Of a stretch of DNA of 64,000 nt, positions 24,748-33,547 are shown in pieces. The notes beneath the pieces were generated by a model. The model saw only the letters and a program-made list of their open reading frames with translations, had not been told where the DNA came from and did no database searches. The position numbers were made by a program, and so were the translations under genes. Where the stretch lies: contig NC_004722.1 of NCBI RefSeq assembly GCF_000007825.1, positions 4,628,501 to 4,692,500 of the forward strand, given 5' to 3'. This stretch comes from Bacillus cereus ATCC 14579 (GTDB taxonomy: Bacteria; Bacillota; Bacilli; Bacillales; Bacillaceae_G). Position 1 is the stretch's first letter; every line of letters begins with the position of its first letter.

Positions 24748-26006
24748 GGCCACTCACATCCCTCAGAGTGCTCTAACAATAATACGGATACTTTCATTCC
24801 GGTCTCAAATCCTCTCGTTCCTCCGGGTAACACGATAAAAGCATTCGCATCTGCAAGTGAAGATACCGCACTCGATTTATCTAAACCAACCGGCATCGCT
24901 TGTAACGCCCCATCCACAATTGTTACGTTCGCTCTTACGAAACGAGTAAATGGATTTGGCTTCGGAAAATCTTTTTGTAAAATAGCATCCGCTCTATATA
25001 CGTGAGGTTCCTTCGCATACAAATACGTTTTTATAATTGGATGCACAAATAATTCAAAGCCTACATAACAAGCAGACGGATTTCCTGATAAACCAAAGAG
25101 TAACTTTCCATCAACTTCAGCTACTGTCGTTACACTTCCGGGCCTCATGGCTATCTTATTAAAGAGTACATTTGCCTGTAATCTTTCATAAATAGCTGGT
25201 AAGTAGTCATAATCTCCTACTGATACACCGCCTGTTGTAATTAAAATGTCGACCTCATCCATCGCTGATTGAACAGCTGTAAAACATGCATCTAACTCAT
25301 CCGCGAGTTGACCATAATAACGAACTTTCCCGCCAGCTTTCATAATTTGAGCTGCGATCATATACGAGTTACTATTTCTAATTTTCCCCGGTTCTAACGG
25401 CTCATGTACTTCTAATAATTCACTTCCTGTCGTTACAATACCGACAACAGGCTGTTTTACAACTTTCACCGTGCTATATCCAAACGTTGCTAGTAAGGCC
25501 GCAACACCTGGATTAATTGCAACACCTTTCTTAACGAGAACTTGATTTTGTTTTATATCTTCTCCTTTAAACGACACATTGTCACCGTTATTAAAAGGGC
25601 GTTTTAACTTCATATATGTTTTCCCGTTCTTCTCAAACCCTTCTGTCAGCTCTAGCATTACGACTGCATTGCAATCTTCTGGAATAGCTGCTCCTGTCAT
25701 AATGCGAATTGCTTCAAAAGCTCCTACTTCCTCTAAAAAAACGGAACCCGCCCCGATTTCTCCTATTACTTCAAATTCAACTGGATTCTCTTGAGTTGCT
25801 TCTTTCGTATCTTCTGCTCGAATGGCGAAACCATCGTAAGGGGAACGATCAAAATGAGGAACGTCATGATCTGAGACAACATCTTCCCCGAGAATTCTCC
25901 CGTAACTTTCCGTAATAGAAATTTCTTCTACTTCACCATGCTTCGCATATTTCATTACCCGTTCTACTGCCTCAGCAACTTGAATTGGAATTCGTTTTTC
26001 TACCAT
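24717..26006 (-). CDS. moeA: Molybdopterin molybdenumtransferase MoeA
   Basis: 429 residues, full length. MoeA landmarks: DHDVPHFDRSPYDGFAIR, GAAIPEDCNAVVMLE, VGIVTTGSEL, TTGGVSVGDYDYL and LSGNPSACYVGFEL. It inserts molybdate into adenylylated molybdopterin. First gene of the moeA-mobB-moaE-moaD operon and divergent from moaC. Confidence 0.95.
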   Translation of the reverse strand: MVEKRIPIQVAEAVERVMKYAKHGEVEEISITESYGRILGEDVVSDHDVPHFDRSPYDGFAIRAEDTKEATQENPVEFEVIGEIGAGSVFLEEVGAFEAIRIMTGAAIPEDCNAVVMLELTEGFEKNGKTYMKLKRPFNNGDNVSFKGEDIKQNQVLVKKGVAINPGVAALLATFGYSTVKVVKQPVVGIVTTGSELLEVHEPLEPGKIRNSNSYMIAAQIMKAGGKVRYYGQLADELDACFTAVQSAMDEVDILITTGGVSVGDYDYLPAIYERLQANVLFNKIAMRPGSVTTVAEVDGKLLFGLSGNPSACYVGFELFVHPIIKTYLYAKEPHVYRADAILQKDFPKPNPFTRFVRANVTIVDGALQAMPVGLDKSSAVSSLADANAFIVLPGGTRGFETGMKVSVLLLEHSEGCEWPWAKPLQSYK

Positions 26007-26089
26007 CGTTTCTCACCTCATATTTGCAATTTTTTTTATCTCGATTAAACTTTATATATTCAATAGAAATTACTTCAAGGAGGAATTCC

Positions 26090-26575
26090 ATGTCTTCATT
26101 TACACATTTCAATGACCAAGGACGCGCAAAAATGGTTGATATAAGCGACAAAAAAGCAACCGTTCGAACAGCAATTGCGTGCTCTAGCATTGTCGTTACG
26201 AAAGAAATTTACGATAAAATCTCTCACAATGAAATTGGGAAAGGTGACGTATTAGCAGTTGCGCAAATCGCAGGCATTATGGCCGCGAAACGTACTTCTG
26301 ATATTATCCCAATGTGCCACCCTTTATTATTAAAAGGTGTTGACGTTTCTTTCGATTGGAAACAATCAGAAGAACAATATCGTTTACTCATTGAAGTAAA
26401 AGTTAAAACAGAAGGTAGCACCGGTGTTGAAATGGAAGCTTTAACAGCTGCTTCCGCTACCGCTCTTACTGTGTATGATATGTGTAAAGCTGTCGATAAA
26501 GGTATGATTATCGGTGAAACGTACTTACTTGAAAAAACAGGTGGAAAAAGTGGAGATTATACGAGAAATTCATAA
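26090..26575 (+). CDS. moaC: Cyclic pyranopterin monophosphate synthase MoaC
   Basis: 161 residues, the standard length, from MSSFTHFNDQGRAKMVD with AAGGAGG upstream; the longer open frame is not used. MoaC motifs: IIPMCHPLLLKGVD, TGVEMEALTAAS, DMCKAVDKGM. With MoaA it makes cPMP. Alone on the plus strand between two minus-strand operons of the same pathway. Confidence 0.95.
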   Translation: MSSFTHFNDQGRAKMVDISDKKATVRTAIACSSIVVTKEIYDKISHNEIGKGDVLAVAQIAGIMAAKRTSDIIPMCHPLLLKGVDVSFDWKQSEEQYRLLIEVKVKTEGSTGVEMEALTAASATALTVYDMCKAVDKGMIIGETYLLEKTGGKSGDYTRNS

Positions 26576-26586
26576 TCCTCTCTCCG

Positions 26587-26618
26587 TTGAGCCTAAAGGG
26601 TTTCCTTTAGGTTCAACC
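26587..26618. terminator. Hairpin between convergent moaC and moeB
   Basis: TTGAGCCTAAAGG-gttt-CCTTTAGGTTCAA; no strong T-run on either side. Confidence 0.55.
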
Positions 26619-27626
26619 TATATATCTTGCATATAAACTTTTCGCTACATTCATATCATTCGTCCCATGAATGAACGCCCTGCCATCTGTAAATAAAACA
26701 AAACGATATTCTTCTACCGGAAATGATAATAAATAAGGTGTCGCCTTTATCTCTACGCTTCTTTGTAAGCGTTTTTTAATTTCTTCTAAATTAAAATTCT
26801 TCCGCACACCCGGGCGAATTTGTACTGTATTCCGCCCACATAACACTTCTGTTTTCGTTTGTCCTTCAAATGTTAAACTCGGATATGTACGTAACCTTCC
26901 GCAAGATAAACAAGTATCTTTTTTCTGCCTATTCACTTTAAATGCCATCTGTTGATTATTCCAAAGATCAAACGATAACATCGTTTCACGAAGCGCACCA
27001 AAGTCTTCTACTAATATTTTCAGCGCTTCCGTAATTTGATGCGCAACTACTAATTGTACTGCCGGTTGTATAATACCAGCTGTGTCACATGTTGCACCGC
27101 TCGCTGGATGCTCCATTAAACAGCGAAAACACGGTGTTTTCCCTGGTAAAATTGTATACGTTACTCCGTAGCTTCCGACACACCCACCATATATCCACGG
27201 AATATTATACTTTTGTGAAATATCATTAATAAGAAGACGCGTTTCAAAATTATCTGTCGCATCTAATATTAAATCTACATCATTCACTAATTCTTCCATT
27301 TCTTGCACCGTTACATCCGTCACAACCGGATTTATTTCCACCTCAGAATTAATCGCTTTTAAATGTTCTGCAGCCGCTATCGCCTTCGGTTTATACTGCT
27401 TTGCATCTTCTTCTGTATATAGTTGTTGTCTTTGTAAATTACTCCATTCTACATAATCACGGTCAGCAATCGTTACTTTTCCAACACCTGCTCTAACAAT
27501 CGCTTCTGCATTTGCCGCACCGAGAGCACCAGCACCAATAATAAGCACATGCTTCTCTCTTATTTTTCTCTGTCCTTCTTCTCCAACACCAGAAAATAAT
27601 ATTTGTCTTGAATATCGCTCCTGCAT
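26613..27626 (-). CDS. moeB: ThiF/MoeB-family adenylyltransferase
   Basis: 337 residues. E1-like: nucleotide-binding VLIIGAGALGAANAEAIVRAG, DRDYVEWSNLQRQQL, DATDNFETR, a CxxC pair in PCFRC and TCLSC, and the charging-Cys region SGATCDTAG. MoeB adenylates MoaD. The C-terminal ~80 residues do not look like a rhodanese domain. Immediately after moaA on the same strand, which supports MoeB over ThiF. Confidence 0.88.
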   Translation of the reverse strand: MQERYSRQILFSGVGEEGQRKIREKHVLIIGAGALGAANAEAIVRAGVGKVTIADRDYVEWSNLQRQQLYTEEDAKQYKPKAIAAAEHLKAINSEVEINPVVTDVTVQEMEELVNDVDLILDATDNFETRLLINDISQKYNIPWIYGGCVGSYGVTYTILPGKTPCFRCLMEHPASGATCDTAGIIQPAVQLVVAHQITEALKILVEDFGALRETMLSFDLWNNQQMAFKVNRQKKDTCLSCGRLRTYPSLTFEGQTKTEVLCGRNTVQIRPGVRKNFNLEEIKKRLQRSVEIKATPYLLSFPVEEYRFVLFTDGRAFIHGTNDMNVAKSLYARYIG

Positions 27627-27642
27627 GCGATAGCCCCCTTTC

Positions 27643-28656
27643 TTATCCTCCTATATAAGACATTTCGATTTTCGGACGATTTTTTGCACTTTCTTCTGTT
27701 CGTTCATCCGAATACCTATCTTTTCTATTCATCCATACATCTTGTATAACACTTAATAACTCCTCATCCGAAAGATTTCCTCTAAGAAGTTCTCTTACAT
27801 CCAAACCCTCTGTCGCAAATAAGCACGTATAAAACTTTCCATCTGCCGAAATTCTCGCCCTCGTACAAGAGACACAAAATGACTCAGAAACAGATGTAAT
27901 AAAACCAACTTCAACATTTGTTCCAACGTACCGATATCGCTTCGCAACTTCACCAAAGTAATGCGCTTCAGCTGGCTCAAGTGGATCCATCTTATGAATC
28001 ATCTCAATCAATTCTCGTTTTGTAACGACTTGATCAAAATTCCACCCATTTGTACTACCAACATCCATAAACTCAATAAACCGAAGCGTGATTCCTTGCT
28101 CTTTAAAATACGCAGCCATCGGAAGTACTTGATGATCGTTCATCCCTTTTTTCACAACCATATTTACCTTTACTTCCAGCCCCGCCTCTTTAGCTGCTAT
28201 AATTCCCTTAATTACCGGTTTCGTATTAATATTTCGACCATTAATATTCTTAAATATGTCGTCATCTATTGCATCTAAACTAACGTTCACTCTATGTAAT
28301 CCAGCTTCTTTTAATGCCTTCGCTTGTTTCGTTAAATGTACAGCATTTGTCGTTAACCCTATATCTATTAGCCCATCAATTTTCACAAGACGTGCAATAA
28401 GTTTTGTTAAATCTTTACGAAGTAGTGGCTCACCGCCAGTAATTCTAATTTTTCGTACACCAATGTTAACAAATAATTTTGCCAAACGCTCAATTTCATC
28501 AAAAGTTAGTAAAAACTCATCTTTCAAAAAAGCATAATCTGACCCAAATATTTCCGCTGGCATACAATATGTACATCTAAAATTGCAACGATCAATGACA
28601 GATATACGTAAATCTTGAAGTGGGCGTCCAAAAAAATCTTTAACCATCTCCTGCAT
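27643..28656 (-). CDS. moaA: GTP 3',8-cyclase MoaA
   Basis: About 337 residues. Radical SAM CNFRCTYCMP near residue 24, and the C-terminal cluster motif CVSCTRARISADGKFYTCLF. It converts GTP to the cyclic precursor, handed to MoaC. Start set at the ATG (MQEMVKDFF) behind AAAGGGAGG; the frame opens two codons earlier at GTG. First gene of moaA-moeB. Confidence 0.94.
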   Translation of the reverse strand: MQEMVKDFFGRPLQDLRISVIDRCNFRCTYCMPAEIFGSDYAFLKDEFLLTFDEIERLAKLFVNIGVRKIRITGGEPLLRKDLTKLIARLVKIDGLIDIGLTTNAVHLTKQAKALKEAGLHRVNVSLDAIDDDIFKNINGRNINTKPVIKGIIAAKEAGLEVKVNMVVKKGMNDHQVLPMAAYFKEQGITLRFIEFMDVGSTNGWNFDQVVTKRELIEMIHKMDPLEPAEAHYFGEVAKRYRYVGTNVEVGFITSVSESFCVSCTRARISADGKFYTCLFATEGLDVRELLRGNLSDEELLSVIQDVWMNRKDRYSDERTEESAKNRPKIEMSYIGG

Positions 28657-28743
28657 CGCCACCCTCCCTTTCTGCCAAATTTCTTTCTTTTCATTCTATT
28701 ATAATATATTTTCGAACTGCGATGTTTTTGCTCAAGAGAATAA

Positions 28744-28795
28744 TGTGAAACTTTAAATAATTAGAGGGGATCCCCTCCCCTGGTTAACGAGGTTT
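28744..28795. repeat. bcr1-like fragment
   Basis: GTGAAACTTTAAATAATTAG then GAGGGGATCCCCTCCCC. It matches only the first ~40 bp of the other copies. Confidence 0.45.
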
Positions 28796-28816
28796 ACTTA
28801 CAAATACAAAGATAAA

Positions 28817-28851
28817 AAAACCTTGAAACATAAAAGTTTCAAGGTTTTCTG
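28817..28851 (-). terminator. Terminator of the collagen-like gene
   Basis: Minus strand AAAACCTTGAAAC-ttttat-GTTTCAAGGTTTTTTT. Confidence 0.88.
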
Positions 28852-28855
28852 CTTA

Positions 28856-31800
28856 TTAACTTAATCTAATAATAGTTAGGGTAGCCCCTGGCGTTGCTGT
28901 AGATAATGTAGCTACTGCAACTACTCCAAATAACTGTAAGCTAACAGCGGCTCCAGCAGGCAAGTTAGCGATTATTGTTGCACTAAATGAACCAGTAGCC
29001 ACTGTCGGGGCATTTATCGTTCCCGCAAGCGGACTGCCATTTACAGTTATACGAGAACTTACAAGTAAACCTGCCGTTAAATTAATTGTATAGGCTATAT
29101 AATAGTTTCCTGCATTCGCAACTGTAAATACAGTATTTCCACCACTAACGGTTATTCCTGGGCCAATATTTTGATTGTTCGGTAACGGTACGTTCGTACC
29201 CCCTAATAAAACGGAAATAGCGGTTCCTGATGTATTATTCGCAAACGCATACGTTGCAGTTGTACTAACTCCAGTCGCCCCGGTCGCTCCAGTGGCTCCA
29301 GCTCCGGTTGGACCTGTATCTCCAGTTGGACCTTGTGAACCGGTTGCTCCTGTAGCCCCCGTTGGACCTTGGATTCCTTGCGGGCCTTGAATTCCTTGGG
29401 GACCTTGAATCCCTTGTGGACCTGTAGCTCCGGTTGCTCCTGTAGCTCCCGTTGGACCTTGAATTCCTTGCGGGCCTTGAATTCCTTGTGGGCCTTGAAT
29501 TCCTTGGGGACCTGTCGCTCCGGTTGCTCCTGTAACTCCCGTTGGACCTTGAATTCCTTGCGGGCCTTGAATTCCTTGGGGACCTTGAATCCCTTGTGGA
29601 CCTGTAGCTCCAGTTGCTCCTGTAGCTCCCGTTGGACCTTGAATTCCTTGCGGGCCTTGAATTCCTTGCGGGCCTTGTGGGCCGGTCGGACCTATCTCTC
29701 CTTGCGGACCTTGGATTCCCTGTGGGCCTTGTGCCCCGGTTGCCCCTGTCGCTCCTTGGATTCCTTGAGGACCTTGTGGACCTTGAATTCCTTGGGAGCC
29801 GGTTGGACCTATGTCGCCTTGTGGGCCTTGAATTCCTTGGGGACCTTGTGCTCCGGTTGCCCCCGTTACTCCTTGGATTCCTTGGGGACCTTGAATACCC
29901 TGTGGACCGGTTGGACCTATCTCTCCTTGAACACCTTGGATTCCTTGCGGGCCCTGTAAACCCGTCACTCCGGTTGCTCCCGTTGCTCCTGTCACTCCAG
30001 TTGAGCCTGTCGCACCGGTATCTCCTGTTACTCCTGTCGCACCTGTTGCTCCTGTCGGGCCAGGTGGTCCACCTGATGGACCTGTCACTCCTGCCGGACC
30101 TGATGGCCCCGTTGGGCCGGTCGGTCCTGCTGGTCCTCCTGACGGGCCAGTCACCCCTGTTGGACCGGTTACTCCTGTTGGACCGGTAGTTCCTTCTCCC
30201 GTCGCTCCGGTTGCCCCCGTATCTCCTGTTGCTCCCGTCGGACCTTGCACTCCTTGAATTCCTTGTGGTCCTTGCACTCCTTGTGCACCTGTTGCTCCTT
30301 GAATCCCTTGTATTCCCTGCACTCCTTGTGCGCCCATCGGACCTGTTGGACCAATCGCCCCTTGTATTCCTTGCACTCCTTGGGGCCCCTCTGGACCGGT
30401 TGCTCCTATTTCCCCTTGTATCCCTTGAATTCCGGTTGCTCCTTGTGCTCCAGTTGCTCCCGTTATCCCTTGCACACCTTGTATTCCCTGTATTCCTTGT
30501 GGACCTTGTGGGCCGGTTGCTCCTTGCACTCCTTGAATGCCTTGTATTCCCTGAGGACCCTCTGGACCCGTTGCTCCAACTGGCCCTTGAACACCTTGTA
30601 TTCTCTTGCGGCCCCTGCATCCCTCTGGCCTTCTGGGCCCGGTTGGACCTATCTCTCCTTGTATCCCTTGGATTCCAGTTGGACCTTGTGACCCAGTCGG
30701 ACCTATGTCACCTTGCGGACCTTGGATTCCCTGTGGGCCTTGTGCTCCTGTTCCCCCTGTCGCTCCTTGGATTCCTTGAGAACCTTGTGGGCCTTGAATT
30801 CCTTGGGGGCCAGTTGGACCTATGTCGCCTTGTGGGCCTTGAATCCCTTGCGGACCTTGATCTCCTGTGGCCCCCGTTACTCCTTGAATTCCTTGGGGAC
30901 CTTGAACACCTTGTGGCCCTGTTGGACCTATCTCTCCCTGCACACCTTGGATTCCTTGCGGACCCTGTAAACCCGTCACTCCGGTTGCTCCCGTTTCTCC
31001 TGTCGCTCCTGTCACTCCAGTTGAGCCTGTCGCCCCAGTATCTCCTGTTACTCCTGTCGCCCCGGTTGCTCCTGTCGGGCCAGGTGGTCCACCTGATGGA
31101 CCAGTTACTCCCGCCGGACCTGATGGCCCCGTTGGGCCGGTCGGTCCTGCTGGTCCTCCAGACGGGCCTGTTACCCCTGTTGGACCAGTTACTCCTGTTG
31201 GGCCTGTAGTGCCTTCCCCTGTCGCCCCAGTTGCTCCCATATCTCCTGTTGCCCCCGTCGGACCTTGGATTCCTTGAATTCCTTGTGGACCTTGCACTCC
31301 TTGTGCACCCGTCGCTCCTTGAATTCCTTGTACTCCTTGCACTCCTTGTGGCCCCATCGGACCGGTTGGACCAATCGCCCCTTGAGCACCTTGCACTCCT
31401 TGTGGCCCCTCTGGACCCGTTGCTCCTATTTCCCCTTGTATCCCTTGAATTCCAGTTGCTCCTTGTACTCCTGTTGCTCCCGTTATCCCTTGCACACCTT
31501 GTATTCCCTGAATTCCTTGTGGGCCTTGTGGGCCTGTTGCTCCTACCGGTCCTTGAATGCCTTGTATCCCCTGTGGACCCTCTGGACCCGTCGCTCCAAC
31601 TGGCCCTGGCACACCTTGTATTCCTTGCGGGCCCTGCAGTCCCTCTGGGCCTTCTGGACCTGTTGGTCCTATATCACCCATCGGACCTTGTATCCCTTGA
31701 ACTCCCTGTGGCCCTGTTTCTCCTGATGGCCCTGGTACTCCTTGTATACCTTGTGGACCTTGATCTCCTGTGGCCCCTGTTACCCCTTGTGGCCCTATAA

Positions 31801-32785
31801 CCCCCTGTATACCTTGTGGACCTTGATCTCCTGTTGCTCCCGTTGCCCCTTGAATACCTTGAACTCCTTGTATTCCTTGTTCACCAGTTACTCCCGTCGG
31901 ACCAGGAATACCTTGAATACCCTGCGAACCTTCTGGACCTGTTGGCCCAATTGGTCCTTGAATCCCTTGGATTCCTTGCAAGCCCTGTGCTCCCGTACTT
32001 CCAGTCGGACCTGTACTTCCCGTTGCTCCTGTTACCCCTGTACTTCCTGTAGCCCCAGTATTCCCCGTTGCTCCAGTCGCACCTGTACTTCCACTCGGTC
32101 CACCACCTGGACCTGTCGCACCAGTCGGCCCCGTCGGACCAGGAGGTCCTCCAGATGGTCCAGTTATTCCAGTTGGACCTGTTATTCCAGTCGGGCCTGT
32201 TATCCCCTGACCAGTTGCTCCAGTCGCTCCGGTTGCACCTGTATTTCCACTCGGTCCTGGTGTTCCTTGTATCCCTTGTGCTCCTTGTATTCCTTGTGGA
32301 CCAGTTGCACCCGGTAACCCTTGGACGCCTTGAATTCCTTGAGATCCCTCAGGTCCCGTCGCTCCAATTGGCCCCTGTAATCCCTGTATCCCTTGTATAC
32401 CTTGTGCCCCAGTCGCTCCCGTTGGACCAATCGGACCTTGTAGCCCTTGCACACCCCCCGGTCCTGTCGCTCCAGTTTCTCCTTGTGGTCCTCTCAATCC
32501 TTGTGGCCCCTGCTGTCCTTCTGGTCCAGTTGCACCTATTGGACCAACTGATCCTTGTATCCCTTGCACACCTTGAGGTCCTGTCGGGCCCATCTCCCCC
32601 ATCGGACCTTGTAATCCTCTTGGTCCTTGAGGTCCTGTTGGGCCTTGTGGACCGGTTGGACCAGTAATCCCTATACCTGTAAATCCAGTTGGAACAGGGG
32701 GGAAAGTAGGCCCAATAAGTTCTGGTGGAATTCTAAAATTAGAGCTTAACGAATTTTGCTTCCGATTATTATCACGATTCTTCAC
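28856..32785 (-). CDS. BclA-like exosporium collagen-repeat protein
   Basis: 1,309 residues from a GTG with AGGTGGTG upstream. The N-terminus carries an exosporium-leader-like motif (IPPELIGPTFPPVP), followed by over 1,100 residues of Gly-X-Y repeats dominated by GPTG, GATG and GIQG triplets. The last ~135 residues form a BclA-type globular C-terminal domain (ATYAFANNTSGTAISVLLGG...). Such proteins trimerise and form the hair-like nap of B. cereus-group spores. A ~1.02-kb internal duplication is present. At 30601-30645 the Gly-X-Y register is broken (GPRRPEGCRGRKRIQG), with a Cys, by several indels that sum to zero. Which Bcl paralogue this is cannot be told. Confidence 0.9.
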   Translation of the reverse strand: MKNRDNNRKQNSLSSNFRIPPELIGPTFPPVPTGFTGIGITGPTGPQGPTGPQGPRGLQGPMGEMGPTGPQGVQGIQGSVGPIGATGPEGQQGPQGLRGPQGETGATGPGGVQGLQGPIGPTGATGAQGIQGIQGLQGPIGATGPEGSQGIQGVQGLPGATGPQGIQGAQGIQGTPGPSGNTGATGATGATGQGITGPTGITGPTGITGPSGGPPGPTGPTGATGPGGGPSGSTGATGATGNTGATGSTGVTGATGSTGPTGSTGAQGLQGIQGIQGPIGPTGPEGSQGIQGIPGPTGVTGEQGIQGVQGIQGATGATGDQGPQGIQGVIGPQGVTGATGDQGPQGIQGVPGPSGETGPQGVQGIQGPMGDIGPTGPEGPEGLQGPQGIQGVPGPVGATGPEGPQGIQGIQGPVGATGPQGPQGIQGIQGVQGITGATGVQGATGIQGIQGEIGATGPEGPQGVQGAQGAIGPTGPMGPQGVQGVQGIQGATGAQGVQGPQGIQGIQGPTGATGDMGATGATGEGTTGPTGVTGPTGVTGPSGGPAGPTGPTGPSGPAGVTGPSGGPPGPTGATGATGVTGDTGATGSTGVTGATGETGATGVTGLQGPQGIQGVQGEIGPTGPQGVQGPQGIQGVTGATGDQGPQGIQGPQGDIGPTGPQGIQGPQGSQGIQGATGGTGAQGPQGIQGPQGDIGPTGSQGPTGIQGIQGEIGPTGPRRPEGCRGRKRIQGVQGPVGATGPEGPQGIQGIQGVQGATGPQGPQGIQGIQGVQGITGATGAQGATGIQGIQGEIGATGPEGPQGVQGIQGAIGPTGPMGAQGVQGIQGIQGATGAQGVQGPQGIQGVQGPTGATGDTGATGATGEGTTGPTGVTGPTGVTGPSGGPAGPTGPTGPSGPAGVTGPSGGPPGPTGATGATGVTGDTGATGSTGVTGATGATGVTGLQGPQGIQGVQGEIGPTGPQGIQGPQGIQGVTGATGAQGPQGIQGPQGDIGPTGSQGIQGPQGPQGIQGATGATGAQGPQGIQGPQGEIGPTGPQGPQGIQGPQGIQGPTGATGATGATGPQGIQGPQGIQGPQGIQGPTGVTGATGATGPQGIQGPQGIQGPQGIQGPTGATGATGATGPQGIQGPQGIQGPQGIQGPTGATGATGSQGPTGDTGPTGAGATGATGATGVSTTATYAFANNTSGTAISVLLGGTNVPLPNNQNIGPGITVSGGNTVFTVANAGNYYIAYTINLTAGLLVSSRITVNGSPLAGTINAPTVATGSFSATIIANLPAGAAVSLQLFGVVAVATLSTATPGATLTIIRLS
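29610..31650 (-). repeat. About 1.02-kb tandem duplication within the collagen region
   Basis: Nearly identical blocks are offset by 1,020 bp (for example CAGGTGGTCCACCTGATGG at ~30060 and ~31080, and TTC(T)CTTGCGG at 30601 and 31621), falling to 1,011 bp after a 9-bp difference. Each unit is about 340 residues. Ends are approximate. Confidence 0.8.
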
Positions 32786-32883
32786 ACTTTCACCACCTAC
32801 AAACCGTCTTTTTCATAATAAATAAGCCTCTTCTTAATCTATTTACAAAAATAATTTCCAAGACTATTTTTATTTTAAATAAT

Positions 32884-32911
32884 AAAAACTCCCTTAATTC
32901 CTTAAGGGAGT
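32884..32911 (-). terminator. Terminator after the GerPF-like pair
   Basis: Minus strand ACTCCCTTAA-ggaa-TTAAGGGAGTTTTTATT, overlapping the last codons of the gene. Confidence 0.85.
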
Positions 32912-33225
32912 CCTGCAATTGAATCCATATTATCTGTATTAGGGACAGCTTGTGCTATACCCGATGTATTTACACTTTGCCCCATATTTGTTCCTGTTAC
33001 AGTACCAGCAGGAGTGCCTCTTGTATATGTTGTCGTCACCGAATCACCTGGCTGTAAACAAAGCTTCGTCTCCGTCCCTATTACTGTAACAACATCAACC
33101 CAAGTGCACCCCATTGAACCACTATATGATTTCGAAGCAGTAAATGAAGTATCACTCAAATTATCACCGGTAAATATATTCCCAGTGTTATTCACAATAA
33201 CAAATTCTTTTATATGAGCAGGCAT
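32902..33225 (-). CDS. GerPA/GerPF-like spore protein, long form
   Basis: 107 residues. The N-terminal half resembles GerPA/GerPF proteins (IKEFVIVNNTGNIFTGDNLSD...SKSYSGSMG). The C-terminal half is a Thr/Gly/Asn-rich tail. Two cysteines. GerP proteins are sigma-K-controlled and help germinants cross the coat. It is downstream of a second GerPF-like gene and upstream of the collagen gene, so a spore outer-layer role is likely but unproven. Confidence 0.68.
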   Translation of the reverse strand: MPAHIKEFVIVNNTGNIFTGDNLSDTSFTASKSYSGSMGCTWVDVVTVIGTETKLCLQPGDSVTTTYTRGTPAGTVTGTNMGQSVNTSGIAQAVPNTDNMDSIAGLP

Positions 33226-33245
33226 AATTACACTCTACCTTTCCT

Positions 33246-33470
33246 CTATGAACCTAATGTACGTGTACTTGTTGCTAACGGCGGAAGAAACACTGATGTT
33301 CTAATGACTGCTTCTGGCTGTCTTTTCCCATTAAAAAAAACAGCCGCACTCGACCCTCCAGCACCTGCATATACTTTTGCTACAGCTAAAGGCGAGATAT
33401 CATAACAGTCGCCGACATTAACAGCTCCTGTATTATTCATAATTTTTACTTTACGCAAATTAATCCCCAT
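33246..33470 (-). CDS. GerPA/GerPF-like spore protein, short form
   Basis: 74 residues, the usual GerPA/PF size: KVKIMNNTGAVNVGDCYDISPLAVAKVYAGAGGSS fits the family pattern (NxxGxVxxGDxxxISP...YxGxG). AGGAGGAGGGG precedes the ATG. First of a two-gene unit with the 107-residue relative. Not part of the six-gene gerP operon, so a stand-alone paralogue. Confidence 0.72.
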   Translation of the reverse strand: MGINLRKVKIMNNTGAVNVGDCYDISPLAVAKVYAGAGGSSAAVFFNGKRQPEAVIRTSVFLPPLATSTRTLGS

Positions 33471-33489
33471 TTACCCCTCCTCCTTTTTA

Positions 33490-33498
33490 TACTGTATG
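33490..33498 (-). promoter_or_regulatory. Sigma-E/K-type -10 element
   Basis: Minus strand CATACAGTA, matching the sigma-K -10 (CATANNNTA) and also sigma-E, between the rhodanese terminator and the GerPF-like start. The -35 is weak. Confidence 0.4.
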
Positions 33499-33504
33499 CA
33501 AAAG

Positions 33505-33540
33505 AAAAAAACTTGAAACAGACTCGTTTCAAGTTTTTAA
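33505..33540 (-). terminator. Terminator after the rhodanese gene
   Basis: AAAAACTTGAAAC-gagtct-GTTTCAAGTTTTTTT on the minus strand. Confidence 0.85.
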
Positions 33541-33547
33541 CTATTAA

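Noticed and set aside
29265..30620. 451-residue Arg/Ser/Asn-rich frame on the minus strand within the collagen gene
   Set aside because: Alternate-frame reading of the same repeats, fully inside the real gene.
29175..32667. Long open frames on the plus strand across the collagen gene
   Set aside because: They come from the Gly-X-Y codon periodicity read backwards (Leu/Ser/Trp-rich) and lack ribosome sites.
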